A DNA stretch of 64,000 nt from Streptomyces griseoruber (GCF_001514205.1 NZ_KQ948783.1:114921-178920); one strand, 5' to 3'. Shown: positions 7,563 to 18,730, numbered from the stretch's first letter. The notes: generated from the letters alone by a model not told the origin. A program made the numbers and translations.

Positions 7563-7955
7563 TCAGCGCCCGGCGAACGGCTGGTCCGTGGGCACGATCT
7601 CGCGGCCCAACGGGAACAGCGAGACCGGGATCAGCTTGAAGTTCGCGATGCCGAACGGGATGCCGATGATGGTCACGCACAGGGCGAGCCCGGTGACGAT
7701 GTGCCCGAGGGCCAGCCACCAGCCGGCGAGGACCAGCCAGAGCACGTTGCCGACACAGGAGGGCGCGCCCGCGTCCTGCCGTTCGACCGTGGTGTAGCCG
7801 AAGGGCCAGAGCGCGTAGACGCCGATACGGAAGGCGGCGACACCGAAAGGTATGCCGATAATCGTGATGCAGAGCAGCAGGCCCGCGAGGAGGTAGGCGA
7901 GGAACAGCCAGAACCCGCTCAGGACGAGCCAGATGACGTTCAGGATGGTCTTCAC
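7563..7955 (-). CDS. YccF domain-containing membrane protein
   Basis: The 130-residue protein has two tandem copies of the YccF unit. Each starts with a V-W-L-V-L-x-G-x-W-L-A-L helix and continues with C-x-T-I-I-G-I-P-F-G (at about 32-44 and 94-106), giving an internally duplicated membrane protein. Function is unknown. The GTG start at 7955 overlaps the htpX stop (GTGA), so it is translated from the htpX message; the longer frame upstream is htpX sequence in another frame. Confidence 0.88.
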   Translation of the reverse strand: MKTILNVIWLVLSGFWLFLAYLLAGLLLCITIIGIPFGVAAFRIGVYALWPFGYTTVERQDAGAPSCVGNVLWLVLAGWWLALGHIVTGLALCVTIIGIPFGIANFKLIPVSLFPLGREIVPTDQPFAGR

Positions 7956-8815
7956 TGGTGGCGACCTGCCATTTTCTCGAGCCGGGCGATGCGTTCCGCC
8001 ATCGGCGGGTGGGTCGAGAACATCTTGGAGAGGCCCTGGCCCGGTCGGAACGGGTTCGCGATCATCATGTGGCTCGCGGTCTCGATCCGGGGCTCGGGGG
8101 GCAGTGGAAGCTGTTTGGTGCCCATCTCCAGTTTGCGCAGGGCGCCGGCGAGGGCAAGCGGGTCGCCGGTGAGCTGGGCCCCGGAGGCGTCGGCCTCGTA
8201 CTCCCGGGAGCGGCTGATGGCGAGTTGGATGAGGCTGGCGGCGAGCGGGCCGAGGATCATGATCAGAAGCATGCCGAGGAGACCGGGGCCGTCGTCGTCG
8301 TCGGAGCGGCCGATCGGGATCAGCCAGGCGAAGTTGACCAGGAACATGATCACGGAGGCGAGGGCGCCGGCGACCGAGGAGATGAGGATGTCGCGGTTGT
8401 AGACGTGGCTGAGCTCGTGGCCGATGACTCCGCGCAGTTCCCGCTCGTCGAGGATGCGCAGGATGCCCTCGGTGCAGCACACGGCGGCGTTGCGCGGGTT
8501 GCGGCCGGTGGCGAAGGCGTTGGGTGCCTCGGTCGGGGAGATGTACAGCCGGGGCATGGGCTGGCGGGCCTGGGTGGAGAGGTCCCGGACCATCCGGTAC
8601 AGGGCGGGTGCCTCGAACTCGCTGACCGGACGGGCGCGCATCGCGCGTAGCGCCAGCTTGTCGCTGTTCCAGTACGCGTACGCGTTCGTCCCGAGGGCGA
8701 TCACGACCGCGACGACGAGCCCCGTGCGCCCGAAGAAGCTGCCGATGACGATGATGAGCGCGGACAGCCCCCCGAGGAGTACTGCCGTCCTGAGCCCGTT
8801 GTGCCGGCGGTGCAC
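7952..8815 (-). CDS. htpX: Zinc metalloprotease HtpX homologue (M48)
   Basis: The protein has 287 residues from the GTG at 8815, chosen because GGAGGG lies eight bases upstream and the length then matches the family; the frame is open to 8929 but that start lacks these features. Two N-terminal membrane helices (about 8-27 and 31-48) precede the zinc site HELSH at 133-137, with the third ligand Glu in SREYEADASGA. HtpX is a membrane-embedded protease with its active site in the cytosol that removes misfolded membrane proteins. It overlaps the YccF gene by four bases. Confidence 0.93.
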   Translation of the reverse strand: MHRRHNGLRTAVLLGGLSALIIVIGSFFGRTGLVVAVVIALGTNAYAYWNSDKLALRAMRARPVSEFEAPALYRMVRDLSTQARQPMPRLYISPTEAPNAFATGRNPRNAAVCCTEGILRILDERELRGVIGHELSHVYNRDILISSVAGALASVIMFLVNFAWLIPIGRSDDDDGPGLLGMLLIMILGPLAASLIQLAISRSREYEADASGAQLTGDPLALAGALRKLEMGTKQLPLPPEPRIETASHMMIANPFRPGQGLSKMFSTHPPMAERIARLEKMAGRHQ

Positions 8816-9024
8816 GGTACGCCCTCCAAATCGTGCAGCAGGGGAACCCTTTGCTTGCTGGTGTTCCGTCTCTCCGGTGCCCACTGGAGTCGTGGTGTCA
8901 CGTCCAGTGGACCCTCCCGTACTGGTCAACGCCAGGTGGAAGTCACGAGTTCCCTTGTGCGTGCGGGCACGGGTGTGGGCCGTCGGGGTGACGGCGGGGC
9001 GTACGTGGGCGTGCGGGGCGCGTG

Positions 9025-9046
9025 GAGCGCTCGGAGCGGAGCGCTC
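9025..9046. terminator. Possible hairpin after nuoN2
   Basis: Two copies of the self-complementary octamer GAGCGCTC (9025-9032 and 9039-9046) can pair across a six-base loop right at the end of the nuo2 cluster. The stem is only 8 bp and the second copy touches the nuoN2 stop codon, so termination there is uncertain. Confidence 0.35.
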
Positions 9047-10616
9047 AGAAGAGGGCGGTGTCGGTGAAGCGCAGGATCAGCTGGGGTGCTCCGGACAGGA
9101 CGATGCCGAGGGCGGCGGTGAGGGTGATCGCGGCGGTGAGGGGGGCGGGCACGCGGTGCTTGACGGGTGCGCCCTCGGCTCCGCCCTCGGTTCCGACTTC
9201 GGTCTCGCCTTCGGGGGCGCGGAACAGCAGGGCCGTCCACCGGAGGTAGTAGTACAGGGCGATCACGACGTTGACGGCCATGACGACCGCGAGCCAGCCC
9301 AGGCCCGCGTCGACGGCCGCCGAGAAGACGGTGACCTTCGCGAAGAGCCCGATGACACCCGGCGGCAGTCCCGCCAGGCACAGCAGGAAGAAGGCCAGGA
9401 GCAGCGCGGAGAGCGGGTGGCGGGCGTGCAGGCCCCGGTAGTCCGTGAGGCGGTTCTGCGGGCTCGTACGGCCCACCAGGGCGGCCACCGCGAAGGCGCC
9501 GAGGTTCACGGCGGCGTACATGAGGGCGTACGCGACGGTGGAGCCGACGGCGTGTTCGGCGTCGTCGGTGTACGCGGCGGCGGCGATCGGTACGAGGAGG
9601 TAGCCGGCCTGGCCGACGGAGGACCAGGCGAGCAGGCGTACGGCGCTGTACGCGCGCGTGGCCTGCTGGCGGAGGGCGCCGACGTTGCCGACGGTCATGG
9701 TGAGGGCGGCCAGCGCGGCCAGGGCGGGGCCCCAGACGTCGGCGTAGGAGGGCAGGCCGACGACGGTGACGAGGATGAGGCCGGTGAAGCCGACGGCCTT
9801 GCCGACGACCGACAGATAGGCGGCGATCGGCAAAGGAGCGCCGATGTAGGTGTCGGGGACCCAGAAGTGGAAGGGGACGGCGGCCGTCTTGAAGGCGAAG
9901 CCGACCAGGGTGAGGACGACGCCGGTCTGGGCGAGGGTGTGGAACTGGCCGTCGACGTGCTGGATGCGGTCGGCGATCCGGGTGAGGTAGAGGGTGCCGG
10001 TCGTGGCGTAGAGGAAGCTGATGCCCATCAGGCTGACGGCGGTCGCGGTGACGGACGACAGGAAGAACTTCAGGGCCGCCTCCGCGGACCTGCCCTCGCC
10101 GTGCCGGATGCCGACGAGGGCGAACGCGGGCAGGGAGGCGACCTCCAGGGCGACGACCAGGGTGGCGAGGTCGCGGGAGGCGGGCAGCAGCGCGGCGCCG
10201 GCGGCGGAGGACAGCAGCAGGAACCAGTACTCCCCTTCGGGGAGCCGGCCGCGCGCGTCCTTCAGGACGGTGACCGACAGGAGGGCGGCCAGCAGGGCTC
10301 CGCCGAGGACCAGGAACTGGATGACGAGGGTGAAGCGGTCGGCGGTGTAGCTGCACGCGCTCGGGTCGCCGGTCAGGCAGAACGTGGAGCGGTCGCCGTC
10401 CAGGAGGGGCAGCAGGAGGGCCGTGGAGGCGGCGAGTCCGGCGACGGAGAGCCAGCCGAGGAGCGGCTTGCGCGTGTCGGTCACGAACAGGTCGGCGACC
10501 AGGACGACGAGGGCGACGACCGCCGCGAGCGTGGGCGGGGCGATCGCGAGCCAGTCGACGGACTGGACCAGCGACTCGGCCACGGGCTGGGCAAGGTGCT
10601 GGGCCGGGGAGCTCAT
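9045..10616 (-). CDS. nuoN2: NADH-quinone oxidoreductase subunit N, second copy
   Basis: The protein has 523 residues with about fourteen predicted membrane helices. It contains the proton-translocating antiporter-like core, including the family segments VGFAFKTAAVPFHFWVPDTY (about 250-270, with the conserved Lys) and the LAYSS-equivalent AVRLLAWSSVGQAGYLLVP. It is the last gene of the second nuo cluster and its ATG overlaps the nuoM2 stop (ATGA). In complex I, NuoN is one of three proton-pumping channels next to NuoK. It is diverged from the other NuoN (46472-48121), so this is an old paralogue, not a recent duplicate. Confidence 0.93.
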   Translation of the reverse strand: MSSPAQHLAQPVAESLVQSVDWLAIAPPTLAAVVALVVLVADLFVTDTRKPLLGWLSVAGLAASTALLLPLLDGDRSTFCLTGDPSACSYTADRFTLVIQFLVLGGALLAALLSVTVLKDARGRLPEGEYWFLLLSSAAGAALLPASRDLATLVVALEVASLPAFALVGIRHGEGRSAEAALKFFLSSVTATAVSLMGISFLYATTGTLYLTRIADRIQHVDGQFHTLAQTGVVLTLVGFAFKTAAVPFHFWVPDTYIGAPLPIAAYLSVVGKAVGFTGLILVTVVGLPSYADVWGPALAALAALTMTVGNVGALRQQATRAYSAVRLLAWSSVGQAGYLLVPIAAAAYTDDAEHAVGSTVAYALMYAAVNLGAFAVAALVGRTSPQNRLTDYRGLHARHPLSALLLAFFLLCLAGLPPGVIGLFAKVTVFSAAVDAGLGWLAVVMAVNVVIALYYYLRWTALLFRAPEGETEVGTEGGAEGAPVKHRVPAPLTAAITLTAALGIVLSGAPQLILRFTDTALF

Positions 10617-12187
10617 CGGGTGCCTCCTGCGAGGAGCTGCTGCACGGCCGGGTCGGTCAGGCCGAGGAGGGCCTTGGGCCACAGGCCGGCTACGACGGTG
10701 AGGACGACGAGCGGGGTCCAGGCCGCGAACTCGTACGACTGGACGTCGGCGAGCTTCGGCGCGTCCTGCGGGAGGGCGCCCATGCAGACGCGGCGGACCA
10801 CGACGAGCAGGTAGGCGGCCGTGAGCAGGGTGCCGGACGCGGCGATCGCCGTGAAGGTGAGGAAGGCGGGGCGGCTGAGGTCGGCCGCCGGGTCGAACGC
10901 GCCGAACATGGCGAGCATCTCGCCCCAGAATCCGGCGAGGCCGGGCAGGCCCAGGGAGGCGACGGCGGCGAAGGCGAGCAGTCCGCCGAGGCGGGGGGCC
11001 TTGCCGTACAGCGCGGCGCCGGTCTGTTCGGCGAGGGCGTCCAGGTCGGTGGTGCCGGTGCGGTCCTTCAGCGCGCCGACCAGGAAGAAGAGCAGGCCGG
11101 TGATGAGGCCGTGGGCGATGTTGGCGAACAGGGCGCCGTTCACACCGGTCGGGGTGGTCGAGGCGATGCCGAGCAGGACGAAGCCCATGTGGCCGACGGA
11201 GGAGTAGGCGATGAGGCGCTTGAGGTCGCCCTTCGCGCCCTGTTGGGCGAGGGCGAGGCAGGCCAGGGATCCGTAGATGATCCCGACGACGGCGAAGGCG
11301 GCGAGGTAGGGCGCGAAGGTGTGGAAGCCGTCGGGCGCGATCGGCAGGAGGATCCGGACGAACCCGTACGTACCCATCTTCAGCAGAACCCCGGCGAGCA
11401 GGACCGAGCCGACGGTCGGGGCGGCGGTGTGGGCGTCGGGCAGCCAGCTGTGCAGGGGCCACATCGGGGTCTTGACCGCGAGCCCGATCCCGATCGTCAG
11501 AACGGCGATGACCTGCACGGATGTGCTCAGCGACCGGCCGTTGTCAGTGGCGAGTGCGACCATGTCGAAGGTGCCCGCCTTGATGCCGATCAGGAGCAGG
11601 CCGAGCAGCATGACCACGGATCCGAGCAGCGTGAACAGGATGAACTTCATCGCCGCCCGGGCCCGGTTCTCGCCGCCCCAGCGGGCGATGAGGAAGTACA
11701 TCGGGATGAGGACCGTCTCGAAGGCGAGGAAGAACAGCAGCAGGTCGAGGACGGCGAAGGTGGCGAGGGTGCCGGACTCGAGGACGAGCAGCAGTGCGAC
11801 GAAGGCCTTCGGGGTCGGTCCCGCGGGCATTTTGAAGTACGAGTAGAGCGCGCAGAGGAAGGTCAGCAGCGCGGTCAGGACGACGAGGGGGAGGGAGATG
11901 CCGTCGATGCCGAGATGGATGCGCACGTCGAGTGCCGGGATCCAGCTGATGTCCGTGCCGGCCTGCATCTTCGACGGGTGGTCGTGGTCGAAGCCCAGCG
12001 CGAGGACGATCGCGGCGGCGAGGATCACGCCGGTGACCGTGACGCCGTGCCGGAGCACGGCCTGTTCGGGTGACTTCCCCTTCAGTCCGGGCGGTGCGGG
12101 CAGCAGGGCGGCGGCGGCGCCGAGGAGCGGGCCGACGACGACGAACGCCAGAAGGAACTGCATCACGGACTCGTTGATATCGATCAC
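10613..12187 (-). CDS. nuoM2: NADH-quinone oxidoreductase subunit M, second copy
   Basis: The protein has 524 residues, initiated by GTG at 12187. The NuoM features are visible: a quinol-region Glu in the FLAFETVLIPMYFLIARWGG segment near 150-170, VKTPMWPLHSWLPDAHTAAP near 237-256, and RLIAYSSVGHMGFVLLG near 325-341. It overlaps nuoN2 by four bases and is separated from nuoL2 by six. It is a proton-channel subunit of the membrane arm. Confidence 0.94.
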   Translation of the reverse strand: MIDINESVMQFLLAFVVVGPLLGAAAALLPAPPGLKGKSPEQAVLRHGVTVTGVILAAAIVLALGFDHDHPSKMQAGTDISWIPALDVRIHLGIDGISLPLVVLTALLTFLCALYSYFKMPAGPTPKAFVALLLVLESGTLATFAVLDLLLFFLAFETVLIPMYFLIARWGGENRARAAMKFILFTLLGSVVMLLGLLLIGIKAGTFDMVALATDNGRSLSTSVQVIAVLTIGIGLAVKTPMWPLHSWLPDAHTAAPTVGSVLLAGVLLKMGTYGFVRILLPIAPDGFHTFAPYLAAFAVVGIIYGSLACLALAQQGAKGDLKRLIAYSSVGHMGFVLLGIASTTPTGVNGALFANIAHGLITGLLFFLVGALKDRTGTTDLDALAEQTGAALYGKAPRLGGLLAFAAVASLGLPGLAGFWGEMLAMFGAFDPAADLSRPAFLTFTAIAASGTLLTAAYLLVVVRRVCMGALPQDAPKLADVQSYEFAAWTPLVVLTVVAGLWPKALLGLTDPAVQQLLAGGTR

Positions 12188-12193
12188 GCGTGC

Positions 12194-14188
12194 TCACGCT
12201 CCCGAGGCGACGAGGAGGACGGCGACCGCCAGGACGACGGTGCCGGCGAGCAGCGCGCTCACATAGGTCTGGACGTTGCCGGTCTGGGCGCGCCGTACGG
12301 CCGCGCCGAGCCAGCGGGGCAGGGCGCCCGCGCCGCGTACGTAGGTGTCGACGACCTCGCGGTCGAGGAACCGGACGAGGCTGGCGCCGCCCTGGACGGG
12401 GCGGACGAACAGCGCCGAGTACACGGCGTCGAGGTGGAAGCCGACGGCCGCGTGGCGGTACAGCGGGCCGAGCAGGAGCCGCCCGGGGTCGGCCGGGTCG
12501 GGCGCCGAGGCCACGTCGCCGTAGGCGGGCGCGTGGGTCGCGATGGCCTCGGCCTCGACCTGGCCCGCGTCGCCCTCGGGGTGTGCGGCGACCGCGCCCA
12601 GGGGAGCGACGGCCGCGAGGGGCCTGAGGTGGCGCCAGGCGGCGTACGCGATGAGCGCGCCGGCCAGGGCCACGCCCGTGCCGAGCACGGAGGTGGTGAC
12701 GGTCGGGGCGAGGTCGTTGCCGTCGAACCAGCCGGGGAGCGTGCGGTAGGCGAGCGCGCCGAGGCCGAGGGACGGGACGGCGAGGACCCACAGCACGACG
12801 GTCATGGTGAGGGGCTGGCGGCCGTGGTCGGGGGCTTCGGCGCCCCGGCCGTGGAAGGCGAGCAGCCACAGCCGGGTGGCGTAGGCGGCGGTGAGGAGGG
12901 CGGTGATCAGTCCGGCGAGGAGGACGAGCCAGCCGGCGGCGCCGGGGGCGTGCTCGGTGTGGCCGGTGGTGACGTGTTCGGCGGCGCCGAGGACGGACTC
13001 CTTGGAGAAGAAGCCGCTGAACGGCGGGATCGCGGCGAGCGCGAGGAGGGCCACGGTCATCGTCCAGTAGGCGTCCGGGATGCGCTCGCGCAGCCGGCTC
13101 GTCCGGGACATGGCGGCGAGCGAGTTGGTGCCGGCGGCGTGGATGATCACGCCGGCCGCGAGGAACAGCAGGGCCTTGAAGGCGCCGTGCGAGAGGAGGT
13201 GGAAGACGGCGGCCGAGCGGTCGCCGACGGCGAGGGCGCCGGTCATGTAGCCGAGCTGGCCGATCGTGGAGTAGGCGAGGACGCGTTTGATGTCGTCCTG
13301 CGCGAGCGCCGCGAGGCCGGAGCCGACCATGGTGACGGCGGCCATCACGGCGAGGACGACCATCGCGGCCTGGGAGGCCTCGAAGACCGGGAGGAGCCGG
13401 GCGATGAAGTAGACACCGGCGGCGACCATCGTCGCGGCGTGGATCAGCGCGGAGACGGGGGTGGGGCCGGCCATCGCGTCGGGGAGCCAGGTGTGCAGCG
13501 GGAACTGCGCGGACTTGCCGGCCACGCCCGCGAGGAGCAGCAGGGCGATGACGGTCGGGTGGCCGAGGCCGCCGTGGGCGACGGCGTCGAGGACCTTCGT
13601 GATCTCGAAGGAGCCGGCGTCGGTGGCGAGGGCGAACAGGCCGATCAGGAACGGGACGTCGCCGAGCTTGGTGACCAGGAAGGCCTTGAGGGAGGCGGCG
13701 CGGGCCTCCGGGGTCTCCCAGTAGTGGCCGACGAGGAAGTAGGAGCAGATGCCCATGACTTCCCAGCCGACCAGCAGCACGATCAGGTCGCCGGTGTAGA
13801 CGACCAGGAACATCGCGGAGGTGAACAGGGAGACGAGCGCGGCGTACGAGGGGTAGCGCGGGTCCTCGCGGAGGTAGCCGGTCGAGTAGATCTGCACACA
13901 GGTGGCGACGGTGCCGACCAGGACGGCCACCAGGGCGGCGAAGCCGTCGATGTACAGGGAGAGCTCGATCGGGACCGAGCCGGTGGGGGTGAGTTCGGTG
14001 GCCGCGGTGAGGGCGGCGTCGCCGCCCTGGCGTACGGCGACGACGACGGCCAGGGCGAGGGCGGTGAGCGTCGGCAGGACGGCGAGGGGGCGGACGAACC
14101 CGGGGGCGTTGCGTCCGAGGAGCAGTCCGGCGACCGCGCCCAGGAAGGGCAGGAGAGGGACGAGGACGGCGAGGGTGGTCGTGGTCAC
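12194..14188 (-). CDS. nuoL2: NADH-quinone oxidoreductase subunit L, second copy
   Basis: The protein has 664 residues, GTG start. Visible motifs include LLVGWEVMGICSYFLVGHYW (about 140-160), KSAQFPLHTWLPDAMAGPTP (about 223-243) and RVLAYSTIGQLGYMTGALAV (about 302-322). The C-terminal lateral-helix and terminal anchor region follow, with a hydrophilic insertion rich in A, E and D near residues 535-565. NuoL is the distal proton-pumping subunit. The GTG start overlaps the nuoK2 stop by four bases. Confidence 0.94.
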   Translation of the reverse strand: MTTTTLAVLVPLLPFLGAVAGLLLGRNAPGFVRPLAVLPTLTALALAVVVAVRQGGDAALTAATELTPTGSVPIELSLYIDGFAALVAVLVGTVATCVQIYSTGYLREDPRYPSYAALVSLFTSAMFLVVYTGDLIVLLVGWEVMGICSYFLVGHYWETPEARAASLKAFLVTKLGDVPFLIGLFALATDAGSFEITKVLDAVAHGGLGHPTVIALLLLAGVAGKSAQFPLHTWLPDAMAGPTPVSALIHAATMVAAGVYFIARLLPVFEASQAAMVVLAVMAAVTMVGSGLAALAQDDIKRVLAYSTIGQLGYMTGALAVGDRSAAVFHLLSHGAFKALLFLAAGVIIHAAGTNSLAAMSRTSRLRERIPDAYWTMTVALLALAAIPPFSGFFSKESVLGAAEHVTTGHTEHAPGAAGWLVLLAGLITALLTAAYATRLWLLAFHGRGAEAPDHGRQPLTMTVVLWVLAVPSLGLGALAYRTLPGWFDGNDLAPTVTTSVLGTGVALAGALIAYAAWRHLRPLAAVAPLGAVAAHPEGDAGQVEAEAIATHAPAYGDVASAPDPADPGRLLLGPLYRHAAVGFHLDAVYSALFVRPVQGGASLVRFLDREVVDTYVRGAGALPRWLGAAVRRAQTGNVQTYVSALLAGTVVLAVAVLLVASGA

Positions 14189-14562
14189 GCGGTGGCCTCA
14201 GCCTTCTCGGTGCCCGGCCCGGTCTCGGAGGTGTCGGTCTCGTGGCCCTCGGCGGTGTCGCGGAGCCGGTCGATGTCCGAGGTGCCGCGAGCCCGGTACA
14301 CGGCGAGGACGATCGCCAGGCCGATGCCGATCTCGGCGGCGGCGATGGCGATGGTGAACAGGGTCAGGGCCTGCCCGGAGTGCAGGGTCTCCTCGGCGGC
14401 CCGGCTGAGCCAGACGTCGAAGGCGACGAGGTTGAGGTTGACGGCGTTGAGCATCAGCTCGACGGACATCAGGACCAGGATCGCGTTCCGGCGGGCGAGG
14501 ACGCCGTACAGGCCGGTGCAGAAGAGGAGCGCGGCGAGGACGGCCGGATAGGCGAGGTGCAT
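14185..14562 (-). CDS. nuoK2: NADH-quinone oxidoreductase subunit K, second copy
   Basis: The protein has 125 residues, longer than the usual 100 because of a charged C-terminal extension of about 25 residues rich in T, E and D. Three helices contain the family motifs GLYGVLARRNAILVLMSVEL (about 18-38, with the membrane Glu) and AIAAAEIGIGLAIVLAVYR. Its ATG overlaps the nuoJ2 stop as TGATG. NuoK provides the E-channel between the quinone site and the antiporter-like subunits. Confidence 0.93.
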   Translation of the reverse strand: MHLAYPAVLAALLFCTGLYGVLARRNAILVLMSVELMLNAVNLNLVAFDVWLSRAAEETLHSGQALTLFTIAIAAAEIGIGLAIVLAVYRARGTSDIDRLRDTAEGHETDTSETGPGTEKAEATA

Positions 14563-15206
14563 CAGCGGGCACCTTCCCGATCGGAACTCTCTGTGACGCC
14601 CAGGGAACTCTTGGTGACGCTCCGGGCGTTCACAGGGGGAGAGCTCGACTCAGCCTTCGCCTTGCGGGACAGGACGATCGCGCCGACCAGGGCCGCGAGG
14701 AGGAGGACGGAGAGCGCCTCGAAAGGGAGGACCCAGTTCTGGAAGAGGCTCGCTCCGGTGACCTCGGTGGAGCCGGCGGCGGGGCCGTCCAGGTCGATCC
14801 AGGTGGTGCGGAAGGCGTCGACGACCACCCAGACGAGCGCGGCGGCCGCGGCGACGGCGACCGTCAGGGCGGCCCAGCGGTTGCCGGAGTCGGCGTCCGG
14901 GGAGCGGCCGATGGGGGCCTTGGTGAGCATCAGACCGAAGAGAAGGAGGACGACGACGGAACCGACGTAGATGAGGACCTGCACCCAGGCGATGAACTCG
15001 GCGGTGAGCAGGAGGTACTCGACGGCGAGGCCGCCGAGGGCGACCACCAGCCACAGGGCGGCGTGGACCAGCTGCCGGGTGGTGACGGTGACCAGGGCGG
15101 CGCCGAGGGTGGCCAGGCCGACGAGGACGAACGCGATCTCGACGCCGGACGGGGAGAGGAAGCCGTGCTGCGCGGCGGCCAGGGCCGCTGTGGCGGCGGG
15201 GTTCAC
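14562..15206 (-). CDS. nuoJ2: NADH-quinone oxidoreductase subunit J, second copy
   Basis: The protein has 214 residues from the GTG at 15206, which overlaps the nuoI2 stop codon as GTGA. Five membrane helices are present with the NuoJ signature around AEFIAWVQVLIYVGSVVVLLLF (about 68-89; only the family position is implied by the central LIYVG). The tail is hydrophilic. The frame is open upstream to 15344 but that part is nuoI2 in another frame. It is a membrane-arm subunit. Confidence 0.92.
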   Translation of the reverse strand: MNPAATAALAAAQHGFLSPSGVEIAFVLVGLATLGAALVTVTTRQLVHAALWLVVALGGLAVEYLLLTAEFIAWVQVLIYVGSVVVLLLFGLMLTKAPIGRSPDADSGNRWAALTVAVAAAAALVWVVVDAFRTTWIDLDGPAAGSTEVTGASLFQNWVLPFEALSVLLLAALVGAIVLSRKAKAESSSPPVNARSVTKSSLGVTESSDREGAR

Positions 15207-15763
15207 GACTCTCCTCCCTGCGGTTCGGCGGGCTCGGCCTGGGCGGCGGCCAGCTTCTCCGCCGTCTTGCGGGCGGCGGCGATCTCCTTCGGCTCCTCGG
15301 CGGCGGGGTCGAGGGCGGGCGGGGCCGGGACCGTCCACATCCACTCGCGGAGCTTGTCCCGCTCGTGGGTGAGCTCACGGATGTCGGTCTCGGCGTACTC
15401 GAACTCCGGGGACCAGAACAGGGCGTCGAAAGGACAGACCTCGATGCAGATACCGCAGTACATGCACAGGGAGAAGTCGATGGCGAAGCGGTCGAGGACG
15501 TTGCGGCTGCGCTCACGGCCGCCCGGGGCGGCGGGCGGGACCGTCTCCTTGTGGGAGTCGATGTAGATGCACCAGTCGGGGCACTCACGGGCGCAGAGCA
15601 TGCAGACCGTGCAGTTCTCCTCGAACAGACCGATCACACCCCGGGTGCGGGGCGGCAGCTCCGGCTGGGCGTCCGGGTACTGCTCGGTGACGGACTTCCT
15701 CGTCATCGTGCGCAGGGTGACGGCCAGGCCCTTGGCGAGGCCGGAGCCAGGAATGGGGGCCAC
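15203..15763 (-). CDS. nuoI2: NADH-quinone oxidoreductase subunit I, second copy
   Basis: The protein has 186 residues from the GTG at 15763, which touches the nuoH2 stop (TAGTG). Two 4Fe-4S motifs are complete: CTVCMLCARECP (about 51-62) and CMYCGICIEVCP (about 98-109), the N6a and N6b clusters that carry electrons towards NuoB. Between them lies an insertion carrying PPAAPGGRERS. The C-terminal 50 residues are alanine- and glutamate-rich. In a complex without NuoEFG these clusters could accept electrons directly from ferredoxin, which is inference. Confidence 0.93.
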   Translation of the reverse strand: MAPIPGSGLAKGLAVTLRTMTRKSVTEQYPDAQPELPPRTRGVIGLFEENCTVCMLCARECPDWCIYIDSHKETVPPAAPGGRERSRNVLDRFAIDFSLCMYCGICIEVCPFDALFWSPEFEYAETDIRELTHERDKLREWMWTVPAPPALDPAAEEPKEIAAARKTAEKLAAAQAEPAEPQGGES

Positions 15764-16727
15764 TAGGAGATCACCACCTTGACGACGCCGGTGAGGGCGA
15801 TCTGGGCGAGGGAAAGGGGGACGAGGAGGGTCCAGGACAGCTTCTGGAGCTGGTCCTCGCGCAGCCGGGGATAGGTGACACGCAGCCAGATGACGACGAA
15901 GGCGAGGACGGCCGTCTTCAGCAGGGTCCACACCCAGCCGAGGCCGTCGGCGCCCCAGGGGCCGTGCCAGCCGCCCAGGAAGAGGACGGTGGTCAGGCCG
16001 CACAGGACGACGATCCCGGCGTACTCGGCGAGGAGGAACAGGGCGAACCGCAGACCGGTGTACTCGGTGTACGCGCCGAAGATGATCTCCGAGTCGGCGA
16101 CGGGCATGTCGAAGGGCGGACGCTGGAGTTCGGCGAGGCCGGCGACGAAGAACACGAGCGCGCCGACGATCTGCCAGGGCAGCCACCACCACTCGAAGGC
16201 GTCGACGATGCCGGGCAGGGAGACCGTGCCGGCCGCCATCGCCACCGAGGCGGCGGTGAGCAGCATCGGGAGTTCGTAGGCGAGGAGCTGGGCGGCGGTG
16301 CGCAGGCCGCCGAGGAGGGAGAACTTGTTGGCGCTGGCCCAGCCGGCCATGAGGGAGCCGAGCACGCCGACACCCATCACCGCGAGCACGAAGAACACGC
16401 CCGCGTCCAGGACCTGGCCGACGGCGCCCTCGCCGGGGCCGATCGGGAGGGCGAGCAGGACGAGGAGGTAGGGCAGGAGGGCGACGGCGGGGGCGAGCTG
16501 GAAGATACGGCGGTCCGCGCCCGCGGGGACCACGTCCTCCTTCTGCGCGAACTTCACCCCGTCCGCGATGAGCTGGGCCCAGCCGTGGAAGCCGCCCGCG
16601 TACATCGGACCGAGGCGGCCCTGCATATGGGCCATGACCTTGTGCTCGGTCTGACCGACGATCAGGGGAAAGGTGAGGAAGACGACGAAGACGAGCAGGA
16701 GTCGCAGGGCGACGTCGAGAGCGTCGT

Positions 16728-16731
<4 letters not shown>
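15763..16731 (-). CDS. nuoH2: NADH-quinone oxidoreductase subunit H, second copy
   Basis: The 322-residue membrane protein, GTG start, has about eight helices. Family segments are QTEHKVMAHMQGRLGPMYAG (about 27-46), QLIADGVKFAQKED and the ELQRPPFDMPVADSEIIFGA loop (about 200-219) that lines the quinone chamber. It is shorter than the other NuoH (53372-54733), lacking its long C-terminal tail. It follows nuoC2 directly with a GTGA overlap, so nuoD is missing at its normal place. Confidence 0.94.
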
Positions 16732-18106
<1,375 letters not shown>

Positions 18107-18110
<4 letters not shown>

Positions 18111-18730
18111 CCCGCGTTCCCCTCTGTGGCCGGCGGCTTCACCAGGCCGCTCTGGAGGGCGGCGGCCGACGGACGGGAGGTGCCGTAGCGCTCGTGCAGG
18201 GACTCCCGGGCGATCTTCTCCTGGAGCTTGAGGATGCCCTGGAGGAGAGCCTCGGGGCGGGGCGGGCAGCCGGGGACGTAGACGTCGACGGGGATGATCT
18301 GGTCGACGCCCTTCGTCACGGAGTACGAGTCCCAGTAGGGGCCGCCGCAGTTGCTGCACGCGCCGAAGGAGATGACGTACTTCGGCTCGGGCATCTGCTC
18401 GTAGAGGCGCTTCACCGCGGGGGCCATCTTGTCGGTGACCGTGCCGGAGACGACCATCAGGTCGGCCTGGCGGGGGCCCGGGGCGAAGGGGATGACACCG
18501 AGGCGGATGAAGTCGTGGCGGGCCATCGACGCGGCGATGAACTCGATGGCGCAGCAGGCGAGGCCGAAGTTGAAGACCCAGAGCGAGTAGCGGCGGCCCC
18601 AGTTGAGGACGACCTTCATCGGCTCGGGGGCGAGGCGCGCGAGGGTGCCCAGGCGCTTCGGCTCCGGAAGGAGGACGGGTGCGGAGGCCGTGGCTTCGGC
18701 GGAAGCGGTCGCCTCTGGGGTCACGTCCAT
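18107..18730 (-). CDS. nuoB2: NADH-quinone oxidoreductase subunit B, second copy
   Basis: The protein has 207 residues. The N2-cluster ligands are present: the adjacent cysteines in FGLACCAIEF (about 56-65), SFGACSNCGGPY and the VPGCPPRPEALL loop. An alanine/threonine-rich stretch (about residues 5-20) precedes the domain. The ATG at 18730 lies inside the nuoA2 3' end (10-bp overlap) and the stop overlaps the nuoC2 start. NuoB passes electrons from cluster N2 to quinone, normally at an interface with NuoD, which this cluster lacks. Confidence 0.94.

Noticed and set aside
7952..8929. Longer 325-residue HtpX
   Set aside because: The extra 38 residues are low-complexity and unlike the family, while the GTG at 8815 has a strong ribosome-binding site.
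8424..10814. 796-codon plus-strand frame opposite htpX and nuoN2
   Set aside because: It is antisense to clear genes, of low-complexity composition (runs of G, E, D, R), and matches no family.
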